The notes: generated by a model from the letters alone, not told the origin. Shown: positions 1-7,732, counted from the stretch's first letter. The stretch is DNA of 15,370 nt from an uncultured Sphingobacteriales bacterium (GCA_946479435.1 CAMLFX010000081.1:1-15370); one strand, 5' to 3'. Numbers and translations are program-made.

Positions 1-518
1 GGGCCACCGGCACTAATGCCATCTGCTGCATAGGTAGCATTACCGCTCATATCCACACGTACTATACCGTTAGTACTGCTACAATTGGGGTCGCGTTGTG
101 CCAGTTTAAAAACTATAGGAATACGTTTACCACCGTTGGCTTCCAGCAAATGGCCTGTATAGCTGGCCTGGAATGCTGCAGATAGATAGTCAACAAAATC
201 TTCTATATCAGCATCGGTAGGGTTGTAAGTAGTACCAATAGCGCCGGAATTAGGTTTCATTACATGCACTACTACCGGTATCTCATAGGCCTTATTGCCA
301 TTCACCGTAGTTACCAGGCTGCTAAGGGTTTTTTTCCGGAGCATCCACGCCTGTACTTTGGCGTTGAACTCGTTCATTTTATTAGCATAAATAGGGTCGG
401 TTTGCATTAAATGCCTGTCCAATGCAGCAGAGCCACAAATAGGGTACACCTGTTGGGCAACACTTGCAGACAAAATGCCTAAACACGCCAAGAGGGTTAG
501 CGTAATTTTACGTATCAT
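1..518 (-). CDS. Secreted M43-like (cytophagalysin/pappalysin) metalloprotease, N-terminal part, cut by window edge
   Basis: An open frame runs from an ATG at 518 on the minus strand to the window edge without a stop (172 codons visible). Residues 1-21 form a signal peptide with cleavage probably before Gln22. A region follows with the motif YEIPVVVHVM at about residues 70-80, then an amphipathic stretch, then IPIVFKLAQRDPN and TNGIVRV. This order, including a GI-R-V segment, is typical of the N-terminal part of M43 zinc metalloproteases of Bacteroidota, which are often T9SS cargo. The zinc-binding HExxH helix and any sorting domain would lie beyond the window, so catalytic competence cannot be judged. 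Leu-Leu-Ala-Cys at residues 9-12 could be read as a lipobox, but it sits very early; ordinary signal peptidase cleavage is likelier. The gene is divergent from secDF with a 195-bp gap. Confidence 0.7.
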   Translation of the reverse strand, partial: MIRKITLTLLACLGILSASVAQQVYPICGSAALDRHLMQTDPIYANKMNEFNAKVQAWMLRKKTLSSLVTTVNGNKAYEIPVVVHVMKPNSGAIGTTYNPTDADIEDFVDYLSAAFQASYTGHLLEANGGKRIPIVFKLAQRDPNCSSTNGIVRVDMSGNATYAADGISAGG

Positions 519-662
519 GCTCGTAGTAATTTTTATTCTTAACTGTTAATTTGTAAATATAATGTAATCATTAAAAAAATGCTAAAGATTTGAGATAAAA
601 ATCCCTTTCTTATTAAAATACCGTAAACTTCTGTCAAATCTTTTATTTTTTGTTTTAAATCC

Positions 663-670
663 TATCTTTG
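663..670 (+). promoter_or_regulatory. Candidate -7 promoter element for secDF
   Basis: TATCTTTG fits the Bacteroidota -7 consensus TAnnTTTG and lies 43 nt before the secDF start codon. No good TTTG is seen about 20 bp upstream, so only the -7 element is supported. The surrounding 519-713 gap is AT-rich and otherwise shows nothing recognisable. Confidence 0.5.
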
Positions 671-713
671 CCAACTTCTATATTTTAAATCTAATAGTAA
701 TCATCAGAGACCT

Positions 714-3700
714 ATGCAATTAAAAGGGTTGGTAAAATTTTTTACCGTAGCGCTTATCCTTATCTCACTGTACCAGTTGTCTTTTACGTTCGTGGTGCGC
801 AATGTGGAAAAGAAAGCACGTGCTAAAGCAGAACGCCAGACTAAAACGGCCCACCCTGAAGCCAGGGGTACGGAACTTGTGAAGCTTACCGATATCCGTT
901 ACGATGCTATTACCGATAGCATGCTGGGTACTACGGTCATCAACATGCCGCTGATGAAAAAATATACCTACCAGCAAGCTAAAGAACAGGAGCTTAACCT
1001 GGGTCTTGATCTGCAAGGTGGTATGAACGTAACATTGGAAGTAAGCCTGGATGAACTGGTACGTTCTATGTCCAATAATCCTGCCGATGCTTCGTTGAAT
1101 CAGGCTATCGTTGACGCAAATAAAGCAAAGGCAAATAGCCAGGAAAGTTTCGTTAAGCTGTTTGGCGAAGCTTATACCAAAGCTAACCCTAACGCTAAAA
1201 TGGCTTACCTGTTCACTAAGCCTTCTGAAAAAGATATAACGCTGAACTCTACAAACGAGCAGGTACTTGCTAAAATAAACAAAGAAGCAAAAGACGCTGT
1301 TAAACGTACATACAATGTACTGTTAACCCGTATCGATAAGTTTGGTGTAGCGCAGCCTAATATGAGCCTCGATGAAAATAAGGGTATCATTACGGTTGAG
1401 CTGGCTGGTGTACGTAACCCTGAGCGTGTACGTAACTATCTCCAGTCTACTGCCAAACTTGAGTTCTATGAAACATATTCTAACCAGGAGATCATCAACA
1501 GGCTGCAAGGCGTTAACGATGCCCTGGCTGCATACCTATCAGGTGGTACATTAGAAGATACCGCTGCTAAAAATGCAAATACTACGGCTGCAGCAGCAAA
1601 TACCGATTCAAGTAAAACAGCCGCTACTGATACTGCCAGTCTTGCCTCATTAATGGGTGGTAACACTACCGGAGATAATGCATCTGGTAAAGACTCTGCC
1701 GGCAAAGCGGCTGAAGATCAAAAAAAGAAAAATCCTCTGTTCGCTGTTTGGTATCCTAACGTTACTCAGCAAGGCACTATTAACCAGGGCCCTGTTGTAG
1801 GTATTGTAGCTAAGAAAGATACTGCCTTGCTAAATAAATACCTGGCGCTGGATGTTGTTAAGAACAAGTTCCCTAACAATATCAAGTTTGTATTCCAGGC
1901 TGAAGACAAAAAAGAATCGCGCAACCCCAATGCTCCTTTATACTTATATGCTTTGAAAACTGCGCCTAACGGTGGCGCTAAGTTGGAAGGCGATCATGTT
2001 ACGGAAGCACGTATGGATTACAGCCCCTTCGATGGCAAGCCTGAGGTTTCTATGGCTATGGACGTTGCCGGCTCTCGCCTGTGGAAGAAAATGACGGGCG
2101 ATAACGTAGGTAAATATGTTGCGGTTGTATTGGATGATAAAGTTTATTCTGCGCCTTTAGTAAATGGCGAAATAGCCGGTGGCAACACCTCTATCAGTGG
2201 TAGCTTTACCGTTGAAGAGGCAACTGACCTTGCCAACATCCTGAAATCTGGTAAACTGCCTGCTCCTGCACACATCGTTCAGGAACAAGTGGTAGGGCCT
2301 ACACTGGGTGCTGAATCTATCGCAGCAGGTATGAACTCGCTGATCATCTCTTTCATAGTGATCTTCGTATTAATGTTGCTGTACTTCAATACTGCGGGTT
2401 GGGTGGCTAACATTGCGCTTACCTTAAACGTATTATTTACTATTGGTATATTGTCGGCATTGCACGCTACATTAACCATGCCCGGTATAGCAGGTCTGGT
2501 ACTAGGTATAGGTATGGCGGTGGATACCAACGTTATCATATTCGAACGTATTAAAGAAGAACTTGCTGCGGGCAAAAGTTACGCCCAGGCGGTAGCCGAT
2601 GGTTATAAACGTTCTTACGCACCCGTGCTCGATGGCCACGTTACTACTTTATTAACTGCCGTTATCCTGTTCATATTTGGTCTTGGCCCTGTACTTGGTT
2701 TCGCTACTACGCAGATCATCAGTATCCTGCTGTCTTTGTTCTGCGGTATTCTTGTTTCTCGCCTGGTGACCGATATATATATGAGGCGCGAACGCCACTT
2801 CAACTATTTTACAGGTATCTCTAAGAAAATATTCCGCAAGGCACATTTTCACTTCATCGAATTCCGTAAGATTACCTATATCATTTCAATAGTCGTATTG
2901 TTTTTAGGTATTGGTTCGTTCTTCAATGGGTTCGATTATGGTGTTGAATTTTCAGGCGGTCGTAGCTATACTGTTAAGTTCGATAAAGAACATAAGGTTG
3001 CTGAAGTACGCGAAAAACTGAGGAGCCATTTGGGTAATGAATATCCTGTAGTTAAAACTATAGGTACCGATAACCACCTGAACATCACTACAGGCTACCT
3101 GATAGAAAAACCGGGACAGGAAGTTGAAGCACAGGTACAGGATAAGCTGTATGAAGGTTTGAAAACAGAAGGTTTGATACCTGCTACCGCAACTCCGCAA
3201 GATTTCCAGACCAAATATCTGCAAAGCTCGCAAACAGTATTGCCAACAATATCTGATGACCTGAAAGCAGGTGCGGTAAAAGCAACTATCTTTTCTTTAA
3301 TAGCAATATTCATATACATACTGTTACGTTTCCGCAAATGGCAATATTCTGTTGGTACTATCGTTGCCTTGTTGCACGACGTTTGCATAACACTGGCAGT
3401 GTTCTCGTTCCTGAAGGGCCGTGTACCATTCGCGCTTGAAATAGATCAGCACTTCATTGCAGCCGTGCTAACCGTCATAGGTTTCTCTATGAACGATACC
3501 GTTATCGTATTCGACCGTGTGCGTGAATACTTCCGCAAGTCGCCTAACGAGGACAAGAAAAGCGTTATTAACCGCGCTGTAAACGATACGCTAAGCCGTA
3601 CTATCATGACGTCGCTTACTGTGTTCCTTACTATTCTTATTCTGTTCATATTTGGTGGTGAAGTAACACGCGGCTTCGCATTCGCAATGCTGATAGGTGT

Positions 3701-3827
3701 TATCACCGGTACTTACTCTTCTATTTTCGTTGCCGCTCCTATACTTGTCGATCTCGATAAGAAAGATGGCCTGAAACAAGAAGTGGACCGCGATGCACGT
3801 ATAGAAGAATTGAAAAAATTGGCATAA
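714..3827 (+). CDS. secDF: Fused protein translocase subunit SecDF
   Basis: This is the inner-membrane accessory of the SecYEG translocon, which uses the proton-motive force to help pull exported proteins across the membrane. SecD and SecF are fused in one 1037-aa chain, as is usual in Bacteroidota. SecD half: TM1 at about residues 8-27, the DLQGG motif at 99-103, a large periplasmic head up to about 520, then five TM segments from about 540 to 690 with AVDTNVIIFERIKEEL at 602-617. SecF half: TM at about 717-738, DYGVEFSGG at 741-749, then five TM segments from about 855 with GFSMNDTVIVFDRVRE at 923-938. Residues about 278-340 are a low-complexity Ala/Thr/Asn/Ser/Lys-rich insertion in the SecD head. 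No strong Shine-Dalgarno is present; the ATG at 714 directly precedes the TM1 signal-anchor. The gene is monocistronic, closed by a terminator 23 nt after the stop. Confidence 0.97.
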   Translation: MQLKGLVKFFTVALILISLYQLSFTFVVRNVEKKARAKAERQTKTAHPEARGTELVKLTDIRYDAITDSMLGTTVINMPLMKKYTYQQAKEQELNLGLDLQGGMNVTLEVSLDELVRSMSNNPADASLNQAIVDANKAKANSQESFVKLFGEAYTKANPNAKMAYLFTKPSEKDITLNSTNEQVLAKINKEAKDAVKRTYNVLLTRIDKFGVAQPNMSLDENKGIITVELAGVRNPERVRNYLQSTAKLEFYETYSNQEIINRLQGVNDALAAYLSGGTLEDTAAKNANTTAAAANTDSSKTAATDTASLASLMGGNTTGDNASGKDSAGKAAEDQKKKNPLFAVWYPNVTQQGTINQGPVVGIVAKKDTALLNKYLALDVVKNKFPNNIKFVFQAEDKKESRNPNAPLYLYALKTAPNGGAKLEGDHVTEARMDYSPFDGKPEVSMAMDVAGSRLWKKMTGDNVGKYVAVVLDDKVYSAPLVNGEIAGGNTSISGSFTVEEATDLANILKSGKLPAPAHIVQEQVVGPTLGAESIAAGMNSLIISFIVIFVLMLLYFNTAGWVANIALTLNVLFTIGILSALHATLTMPGIAGLVLGIGMAVDTNVIIFERIKEELAAGKSYAQAVADGYKRSYAPVLDGHVTTLLTAVILFIFGLGPVLGFATTQIISILLSLFCGILVSRLVTDIYMRRERHFNYFTGISKKIFRKAHFHFIEFRKITYIISIVVLFLGIGSFFNGFDYGVEFSGGRSYTVKFDKEHKVAEVREKLRSHLGNEYPVVKTIGTDNHLNITTGYLIEKPGQEVEAQVQDKLYEGLKTEGLIPATATPQDFQTKYLQSSQTVLPTISDDLKAGAVKATIFSLIAIFIYILLRFRKWQYSVGTIVALLHDVCITLAVFSFLKGRVPFALEIDQHFIAAVLTVIGFSMNDTVIVFDRVREYFRKSPNEDKKSVINRAVNDTLSRTIMTSLTVFLTILILFIFGGEVTRGFAFAMLIGVITGTYSSIFVAAPILVDLDKKDGLKQEVDRDARIEELKKLA

Positions 3828-3850
3828 CTGCCATCAAAAAGTTATATAGC

Positions 3851-3882
3851 AACTGCCCGCAATTTGCGGGCAGTTTTATTTT
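3851..3882 (+). terminator. Rho-independent terminator of secDF
   Basis: An 11-bp perfect GC-rich stem (AACTGCCCGCA, 3851-3861, with TGCGGGCAGTT, 3865-3875) has a 3-nt loop and is followed by a T-rich tract. It lies 23 nt past the secDF stop. Confidence 0.9.
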
Positions 3883-3959
3883 ATATTCCCGCGCTAAGCA
3901 CTTAATTATCAAATTAAGGCTAATTCTATTGGTACGGGATTTTTATATACCTTAACACG

Positions 3960-3967
3960 TACATTTG
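3960..3967 (+). promoter_or_regulatory. Candidate -7 promoter element for the MlaE-type permease
   Basis: TACATTTG matches TAnnTTTG. It ends only 9 nt before the ATG at 3977, so a transcript from it would have an almost absent leader. No clear -33 TTTG is seen at the expected distance. Confidence 0.4.
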
Positions 3968-3976
3968 TAAGGCATT

Positions 3977-4720
3977 ATGATAAAGAATTTTTTCATCCAC
4001 CTGGGACGCATATCCATCATGTTGGGTGGAGCCATGAAAAGGCCCGAAAATGCAAAGGTTTACTGGAAGGAATTTATGGAGCAGTGTAACGATATCGGCA
4101 TACGTTCGCTGCCTATTGTTATAGTTATATCCTTCTTTCTGGGTGCAGTACTTACTATACAAACTGCCTATCAGCTGGTAAGCCCGCTGGTACCCAAACC
4201 TGTTGTAGCAGGCATTATACGCGATTCGGCTATACTTGAGCTTTCGCCTACCGTAATATGTATTGTGCTGGCAGGCGTGGTGGGTTCGAAAATAGCTTCC
4301 GAACTGGGTAATATGCGCGTAAGCGAGCAGATCGATGCGCTGGAAATAATGGGCATTAACACCCGCACTTACCTGGTATTACCCAAAATTGTAGCTGCAA
4401 TGCTTATGGTACCCGCCCTTATTATACTTTCTATTGCCATTACAATATGGGGTGGTTATGTAGCAGGTATGTTCTCAAGTATTCTTACGCAAGAGCAATT
4501 TCACCAGGGGCTTACACAGGGCTTTGTGCCTTACAACCTGTTTTTTGCCATTGTGAAGGCATTCGCCTTCTCGCTTATTATTTCTATTATACCGGCTTAT
4601 TATGGTTATTATGTAGAAGGCGGTGCGCTTGAAATAGGCCGTGCATCTACTACCTCTGTAGTTGTTAGCTGTATCCTCATCCTGCTTACCGATTATATAC
4701 TTTCAGCATTGCTGCTATAA
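3977..4720 (+). CDS. mlaE: MlaE-family ABC transporter permease (lipid asymmetry/retrograde phospholipid transport)
   Basis: This is an inner-membrane permease of the MlaE/TTC2A family, which works with an ATPase (MlaF) and an MCE-domain protein (MlaD) to move phospholipids between membranes. At 247 aa it has the usual family length. Visible features are an amphipathic N-terminus, a hydrophobic segment at about 44-70, the family signature region at 97-123 (GVVGSKIASELGNMRVSEQI, then DAL), where EQIDAL at 117-122 is the characteristic coupling motif, and further membrane segments at about 134-160, 187-210 and 226-246. In many genomes the ATPase gene follows directly. Here the next gene is convergent and unrelated, so the ATPase and MCE partner must be encoded elsewhere. 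The symbol denotes the family; the substrate is inferred. Confidence 0.88.
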   Translation: MIKNFFIHLGRISIMLGGAMKRPENAKVYWKEFMEQCNDIGIRSLPIVIVISFFLGAVLTIQTAYQLVSPLVPKPVVAGIIRDSAILELSPTVICIVLAGVVGSKIASELGNMRVSEQIDALEIMGINTRTYLVLPKIVAAMLMVPALIILSIAITIWGGYVAGMFSSILTQEQFHQGLTQGFVPYNLFFAIVKAFAFSLIISIIPAYYGYYVEGGALEIGRASTTSVVVSCILILLTDYILSALLL

Positions 4721-4736
4721 TGTTTACAATATCTAT

Positions 4737-4777
4737 AAAACGATAAAGCCACCCTTTTGGGGTGGCTTTATCGTTTT
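4737..4777. terminator. Bidirectional terminator between convergent genes
   Basis: An 18-bp perfect inverted repeat (4737-4754 with 4760-4777, loop TTTTG) begins with AAAA and ends with TTTT, so both strands give a stem followed by a U-tract. It lies 16 nt past the permease stop and 15 nt from the stop of the opposing gene, and can serve both. Confidence 0.92.
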
Positions 4778-4792
4778 ATCACTAAGCAGTAA

Positions 4793-6154
4793 TTATTTAC
4801 CTACTGCAAACATTGAAGATGTTTGTCCTGAAGTACCTTTTACTACCAGCATATAGTTGCCGGCAACCATATCGGCTATATCAATGCTAGTTGTATAGTT
4901 TTTCATAGCTGGTACGGTAAGCTGTTTAACTATGCGGCCCTGCATATCATAGATAGCAACTGTAAACGGCTGTGCATTATCCCAAACCATATTAATGTTC
5001 AGTTCAGCAACAGCAGGGTTAGGATATACTTCTAAGTTACCCTGTGCCTTCGCTACACCCGCTACGCTATTTGTATAGCTTTCATAATATACCAATTGTT
5101 TAACGGCGCCTACTGCATATTCCCAAAAGCCACCTGTATTCCATGTTTGGCCATCGTACGATGAAACAAGCGCATTACTGTTAAAGCCATAGTTTATCTT
5201 GCCCATGTTTTTCCAGTTAGCGCCATCCCAGCTTTGGTTTACAACAGTAGTTATATTGTTATTGGCATCTAAAGTATATTCAGTTCTGTCACTGTTGTCC
5301 CAGGTGCCGGTCCATGTTTGGCCCACACTGGTAACGGAAGTGCCCGCAAACGTGTACATGTTTTTAAAGTTGTCTTGCCAGGCGCCGCCGCTCCATACTT
5401 GGTAAAGCTTAGTATCCGGATTGCTGTTGGTACCGGTATAAATGTAAGTTGTCTTATTACTATTTACCCAGGCACCACCACTCCAGTTTTGTTGTATTTG
5501 TGTTTCAACCCTGCCACTGTTGTAGGTGTAAATGTTTTTATAATTATTGTCCCACGCGCTGCCATTCCATGTTTGGCGTGTGCTTTCCATTATCTGGTTA
5601 TTGCTGTTGTAGGTATTTACACTTTTATAAGTATTATCCCACGAAGCACCGTTCCACGATTGGTCTACGGCTTCGGTGTTGTTGTTATTACCATCGTAAG
5701 TATTAGTGGTTTTATTGCTATTATCCCAGCTGCTGGTACCGCTGTTCCAGTTTTGCGTTGTAACGGTAAGCATATTGTGTTTCGTGTCGTAGGTAGAAAT
5801 TGTCTGGCTTGTTTTGTCGTAGCTGCTGGTGCCATTGTTGTAGTTGTAGCCTGTTTGCACATCAGGCTTTAGCACAGGCGCCTGGTAAAATATTAATGTG
5901 TTAACGTTGATGGGTATAATACCACCACGTATGCCCGTGTACGATAAGCCAATAGAATCGTCCGGCAGAAACTGTGCGCCATCGTAGCGGTAAGTAGGTA
6001 TGCCTGCAATACGATACAGCGTAGCGGTTGTTTTGCCATCAGTGCCGGTTGGTGTTGTTGGCATTATCGGGTGCGTTTGCAGCAATCCCTCTTGTGCTTC
6101 TGCACTCATCCCTGTAGCAGCCAGTGCTGCAATTAGTAGTATTTGTTTTCTCAT
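4793..6154 (-). CDS. T9SS-exported repeat protein with type A sorting domain
   Basis: A 453-aa secreted protein of unknown function. Residues 1-20 form a Sec signal peptide (charged start, hydrophobic core, cleavage near AEA-QEG). Residues about 112-345 carry eight degenerate repeats of 26-34 residues with the pattern W-x-G-x-x-W-x-N followed by K-x-x-x-Y-x-Y, rich in Asn, Thr and Ser. They resemble the YD-like repeats common in Bacteroidota surface proteins. Residues about 375-453 form a Por-secretion-system (type A) C-terminal sorting domain: EVYPNP at 375-380, then YDMQGRIVKQL and a final hydrophobic strand. These signals imply export by Sec to the periplasm, passage through T9SS, and release or anchoring at the cell surface. 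No catalytic motif is seen; a binding, adhesive or structural role is a guess. The gene is monocistronic and divergent from the GNAT gene. Confidence 0.85.
   Translation of the reverse strand: MRKQILLIAALAATGMSAEAQEGLLQTHPIMPTTPTGTDGKTTATLYRIAGIPTYRYDGAQFLPDDSIGLSYTGIRGGIIPINVNTLIFYQAPVLKPDVQTGYNYNNGTSSYDKTSQTISTYDTKHNMLTVTTQNWNSGTSSWDNSNKTTNTYDGNNNNTEAVDQSWNGASWDNTYKSVNTYNSNNQIMESTRQTWNGSAWDNNYKNIYTYNSGRVETQIQQNWSGGAWVNSNKTTYIYTGTNSNPDTKLYQVWSGGAWQDNFKNMYTFAGTSVTSVGQTWTGTWDNSDRTEYTLDANNNITTVVNQSWDGANWKNMGKINYGFNSNALVSSYDGQTWNTGGFWEYAVGAVKQLVYYESYTNSVAGVAKAQGNLEVYPNPAVAELNINMVWDNAQPFTVAIYDMQGRIVKQLTVPAMKNYTTSIDIADMVAGNYMLVVKGTSGQTSSMFAVGK
5120..5821 (-). repeat. Eight degenerate in-frame tandem repeats (about 78-102 bp each)
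   Basis: These encode residues 112-345 of the T9SS cargo protein. Each unit contains a WNG/WSG/WTG..W(D/V/Q/K)N-like block and a T/N-Y-T/N-Y block. On the plus strand the recurring pieces around TCCCA, GTTTGG and GTAGGTATT-like segments are visible. Copies have diverged, so this is an old protein-level repeat, not a fresh expansion. Confidence 0.8.
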
Positions 6155-6240
6155 TGTTGATTGGTTTTTATGATTAAAAATTATATAATGTAATATTCAG
6201 ATATATCAATGTAGCTACAACAGTTAAACCTCTAATGGCG

Positions 6241-6248
6241 TATATTTG
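6241..6248 (+). promoter_or_regulatory. Candidate -7 promoter element for the GNAT gene
   Basis: TATATTTG matches TAnnTTTG exactly and ends 22 nt before the ATG at 6271. No convincing -33 element was found. Confidence 0.5.
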
Positions 6249-6270
6249 GTGTCATAAATTCTAAACAATT

Positions 6271-6564
6271 ATGTCTCAGCCAGATAGCAATTTTACATTC
6301 AATGAAGCAGCATCCCAGTTTCAACTTACGGTTGAGGGCCATACCGCTTTTATCGAATTCAGCCGCACCGGCGATATCATCATTCTGCCGCATACCGAAG
6401 TACCTGCCGCCCTCGAGGGCCGCGGTGTAGGCAAGCAACTGGTTGAGCAGACACTTACATACATCGAACAGCAGGGTTGGAAGGTAGTGCCCCTTTGCCC
6501 CTTTGTAAAAGCATACATACAGCGCCACCCCGAGTGGGAAAGAATTGTACTGAAGAAAGGCTAG
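6271..6564 (+). CDS. Small GNAT-fold N-acetyltransferase (YjdJ/NATD1-like)
   Basis: A 97-aa protein of the compact GNAT group (YjdJ/NATD1 type, COG2388) that keeps little more than the acetyl-CoA-binding core. Seen in sequence: N-terminal strands (FQLTVEGHTAFIEFS, 17-31), HTEVP at 41-45, the pyrophosphate-binding loop EGRGVGKQL at 49-57 in place of the classical Q/RxxGxG/A, and the family tail CPFVKAYIQRHPEW at 76-89. It is predicted to be cytoplasmic and to transfer acetyl from acetyl-CoA to an unknown amine. It stands alone between a divergent T9SS gene and a convergent lipoprotein gene. Confidence 0.88.
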   Translation: MSQPDSNFTFNEAASQFQLTVEGHTAFIEFSRTGDIIILPHTEVPAALEGRGVGKQLVEQTLTYIEQQGWKVVPLCPFVKAYIQRHPEWERIVLKKG

Positions 6565-6633
6565 GCGATTCCCCAATACAACTCTTTCATAATCTAAACG
6601 CTCTCTGTTTGCATATACGTGAGCCGGGCGCGC

Positions 6634-6698
6634 ATGGCCGTTTCAGGCCATAAGGCTGTTATGCTTCCTATGTGCTAAGGTCGTACCTTATAACGGCC
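6634..6698 (+). other. Highly foldable intergenic segment, possible structured RNA or 3' UTR
   Basis: Three pairings stack in sequence. ATGGCC (6634-6639) pairs with GGCCAT (6646-6651). GGCTGTTAT (6654-6662) pairs with ATAACGGCC (6690-6698) through nine pairs including one G-U. Inside the latter loop AAGGT (6677-6681) pairs with ACCTT (6685-6689). The intrinsic terminator at 6705-6729 follows at once. Whether this is a trailer of the GNAT transcript or a separate small RNA cannot be told from sequence; no clear promoter precedes it. Confidence 0.35.
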
Positions 6699-6704
6699 CG
6701 CCTA

Positions 6705-6729
6705 TGCGTAGTTCTACGCAATTTTTTTA
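6705..6729 (+). terminator. Rho-independent terminator downstream of the GNAT gene
   Basis: TGCGTAG (6705-6711) and CTACGCA (6714-6720) form a perfect inverted repeat, realistically a 6-bp stem with a 4-nt loop, followed by a run of seven T at 6722-6728. It points away from the GNAT gene and lies just before the end of the convergent lipoprotein gene. Confidence 0.75.
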
Positions 6730-6760
6730 TTTGGTTGGAATTTTTTTTTGCAGCCGGAGC

Positions 6761-7558
6761 CTAGCGCACTGTATAATAGTATTTATACTCGGTGGCCTTA
6801 TTGCTTTGCCTGTTGAAAGGCAGGCCATCGGCAGTATAGCGATATATATAGCTGGTAGTGCTGTTCTCATCCCTTACCGCGGTGGTGAGTATATTATTGG
6901 TGCCCAAAGTGCCTATGCCCATATAGTAGAGTATGGCGGGCAGGGTAGTGTATGGGTTGGGCTTGTTATCGTAAGTGTACAGGTATTCAACCATGCTCTG
7001 GGGGTTGCCGGCGGTGGTTACCTTCATCGTTGCCGGGTTCAGCGTGCCGGGCGTAGTGTAGGTGTACACGCGCGCCATGTTTTCTTCGGGGCGGTATTTA
7101 TTTACCACATCCTCTTTCACCAGGCGGTTGTAGGTATCGTAGCTATAGGTGCTTACGGTATTCAGCCTGTCCGTTAGTATATAAGTCCGCTTGCTGATGT
7201 TGCCATTGTTATCGTATTCAAAATGGTACACTGTCGATGCATAGCCATCTATCACATCGCCAGGCTCTTTGTACCCTTCCGCTTTGGCGATGCGGCCAAA
7301 GGCATCTTTAGTATATATATTGGTAAAGGCTTGCAACTGCGCACCCGGTGCCAGGCGCGCCGCAAACAGCAGGTTGCCCGCTGCATCAACCGATATAGTA
7401 TCCTCCATCAGCTCCTGCCGGTAGGTAGTATCGAAATACGTAGTCTTGTTCAGGTAGGCAACAGGCTTATTGGCCGCCGGTGGTGCTATTGTTTTGTCTT
7501 CTTTTTTACAGGCGGCAAAGGCAATGGTAAGCAGTAATAGTGTGGATATACGGTTCAT
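6761..7558 (-). CDS. Lipoprotein with YD/Rhs-like repeats, function unknown
   Basis: A 265-aa predicted lipoprotein. The frame stays open up to 7636, but the ATG at 7558 is the better start: it begins directly with the signal peptide (MNRISTLLLLTIAFAAC) and a promoter match lies at 7589-7619. Cys17 is the lipidation site. The following Lys-Lys-Glu-Asp resembles the lipoprotein export signal described in Bacteroidota, so surface exposure is possible. The mature part has YD-like repeats such as YHFEYDNNGNISKRTY and STYSYDTYNRLVKEDV, and later VEYLYTYDNKPNPYTTLP and TSYIYRYTADGLPF. These are extended beta-repeat proteins of the Bacteroidota DUF4595-like kind. No enzyme motif is recognised. Confidence 0.8.
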   Translation of the reverse strand: MNRISTLLLLTIAFAACKKEDKTIAPPAANKPVAYLNKTTYFDTTYRQELMEDTISVDAAGNLLFAARLAPGAQLQAFTNIYTKDAFGRIAKAEGYKEPGDVIDGYASTVYHFEYDNNGNISKRTYILTDRLNTVSTYSYDTYNRLVKEDVVNKYRPEENMARVYTYTTPGTLNPATMKVTTAGNPQSMVEYLYTYDNKPNPYTTLPAILYYMGIGTLGTNNILTTAVRDENSTTSYIYRYTADGLPFNRQSNKATEYKYYYTVR

Positions 7559-7588
7559 AGCGGTTGTGTTTTTTGCAATAGCAATGTA

Positions 7589-7619
7589 CAAAACTATACA
7601 CCCACCCCCAACCATACAA
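7589..7619 (-). promoter_or_regulatory. Promoter of the YD-repeat lipoprotein gene
   Basis: On the minus strand TAGTTTTG (7596 down to 7589) fits TAnnTTTG, with TTG (7619-7617) exactly 20 bp upstream as a partial -33 element. The leader would be about 25-30 nt to the ATG at 7558, which supports that start over the one at 7636. Confidence 0.6.
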
Positions 7620-7732
7620 TTGTCATTTCTGTTCACTGATTAGTTTTTGCAGCCACCTCGATTGCTACTATTGACCGTCCCTTGCGTCGCACTCTTCAAG
7701 GTAGGGAAGTCTACTCTAATTGACATGAGCCA

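Noticed and set aside
5120..5821. Regularly spaced repeats considered as a CRISPR array
   Set aside because: The repeats are degenerate, in frame, without unique spacers, and lie inside a coding sequence with signal peptide and sorting domain.
5318..5872. 184-aa frame antisense to the T9SS cargo gene
   Set aside because: It mirrors the tandem repeats of the real gene and gives Val/Ile-rich low-complexity protein without a plausible start or family.
6232..6576. 114-aa minus-strand frame covering the GNAT gene
   Set aside because: The plus-strand GNAT frame shows the acetyl-CoA loop and family tail; the antisense frame has no support.
6704..7177. 157-aa plus-strand frame over the lipoprotein gene
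   Set aside because: It begins inside the terminator hairpin at 6705-6729 and is antisense to a clear lipoprotein; composition is not protein-like.
7559..7636. 26-residue N-terminal extension of the lipoprotein
   Set aside because: It would start upstream of the promoter match at 7589-7619 and would bury the signal peptide behind an unrelated leader.
7678..7707. Imperfect inverted repeat TCCCTTG / CAAGG-TA-GGGA between the lipoprotein and methyltransferase genes
   Set aside because: It has a long loop and a bulge, lacks a T-run and has no partner at the right edge; not enough for a terminator or an attachment site.
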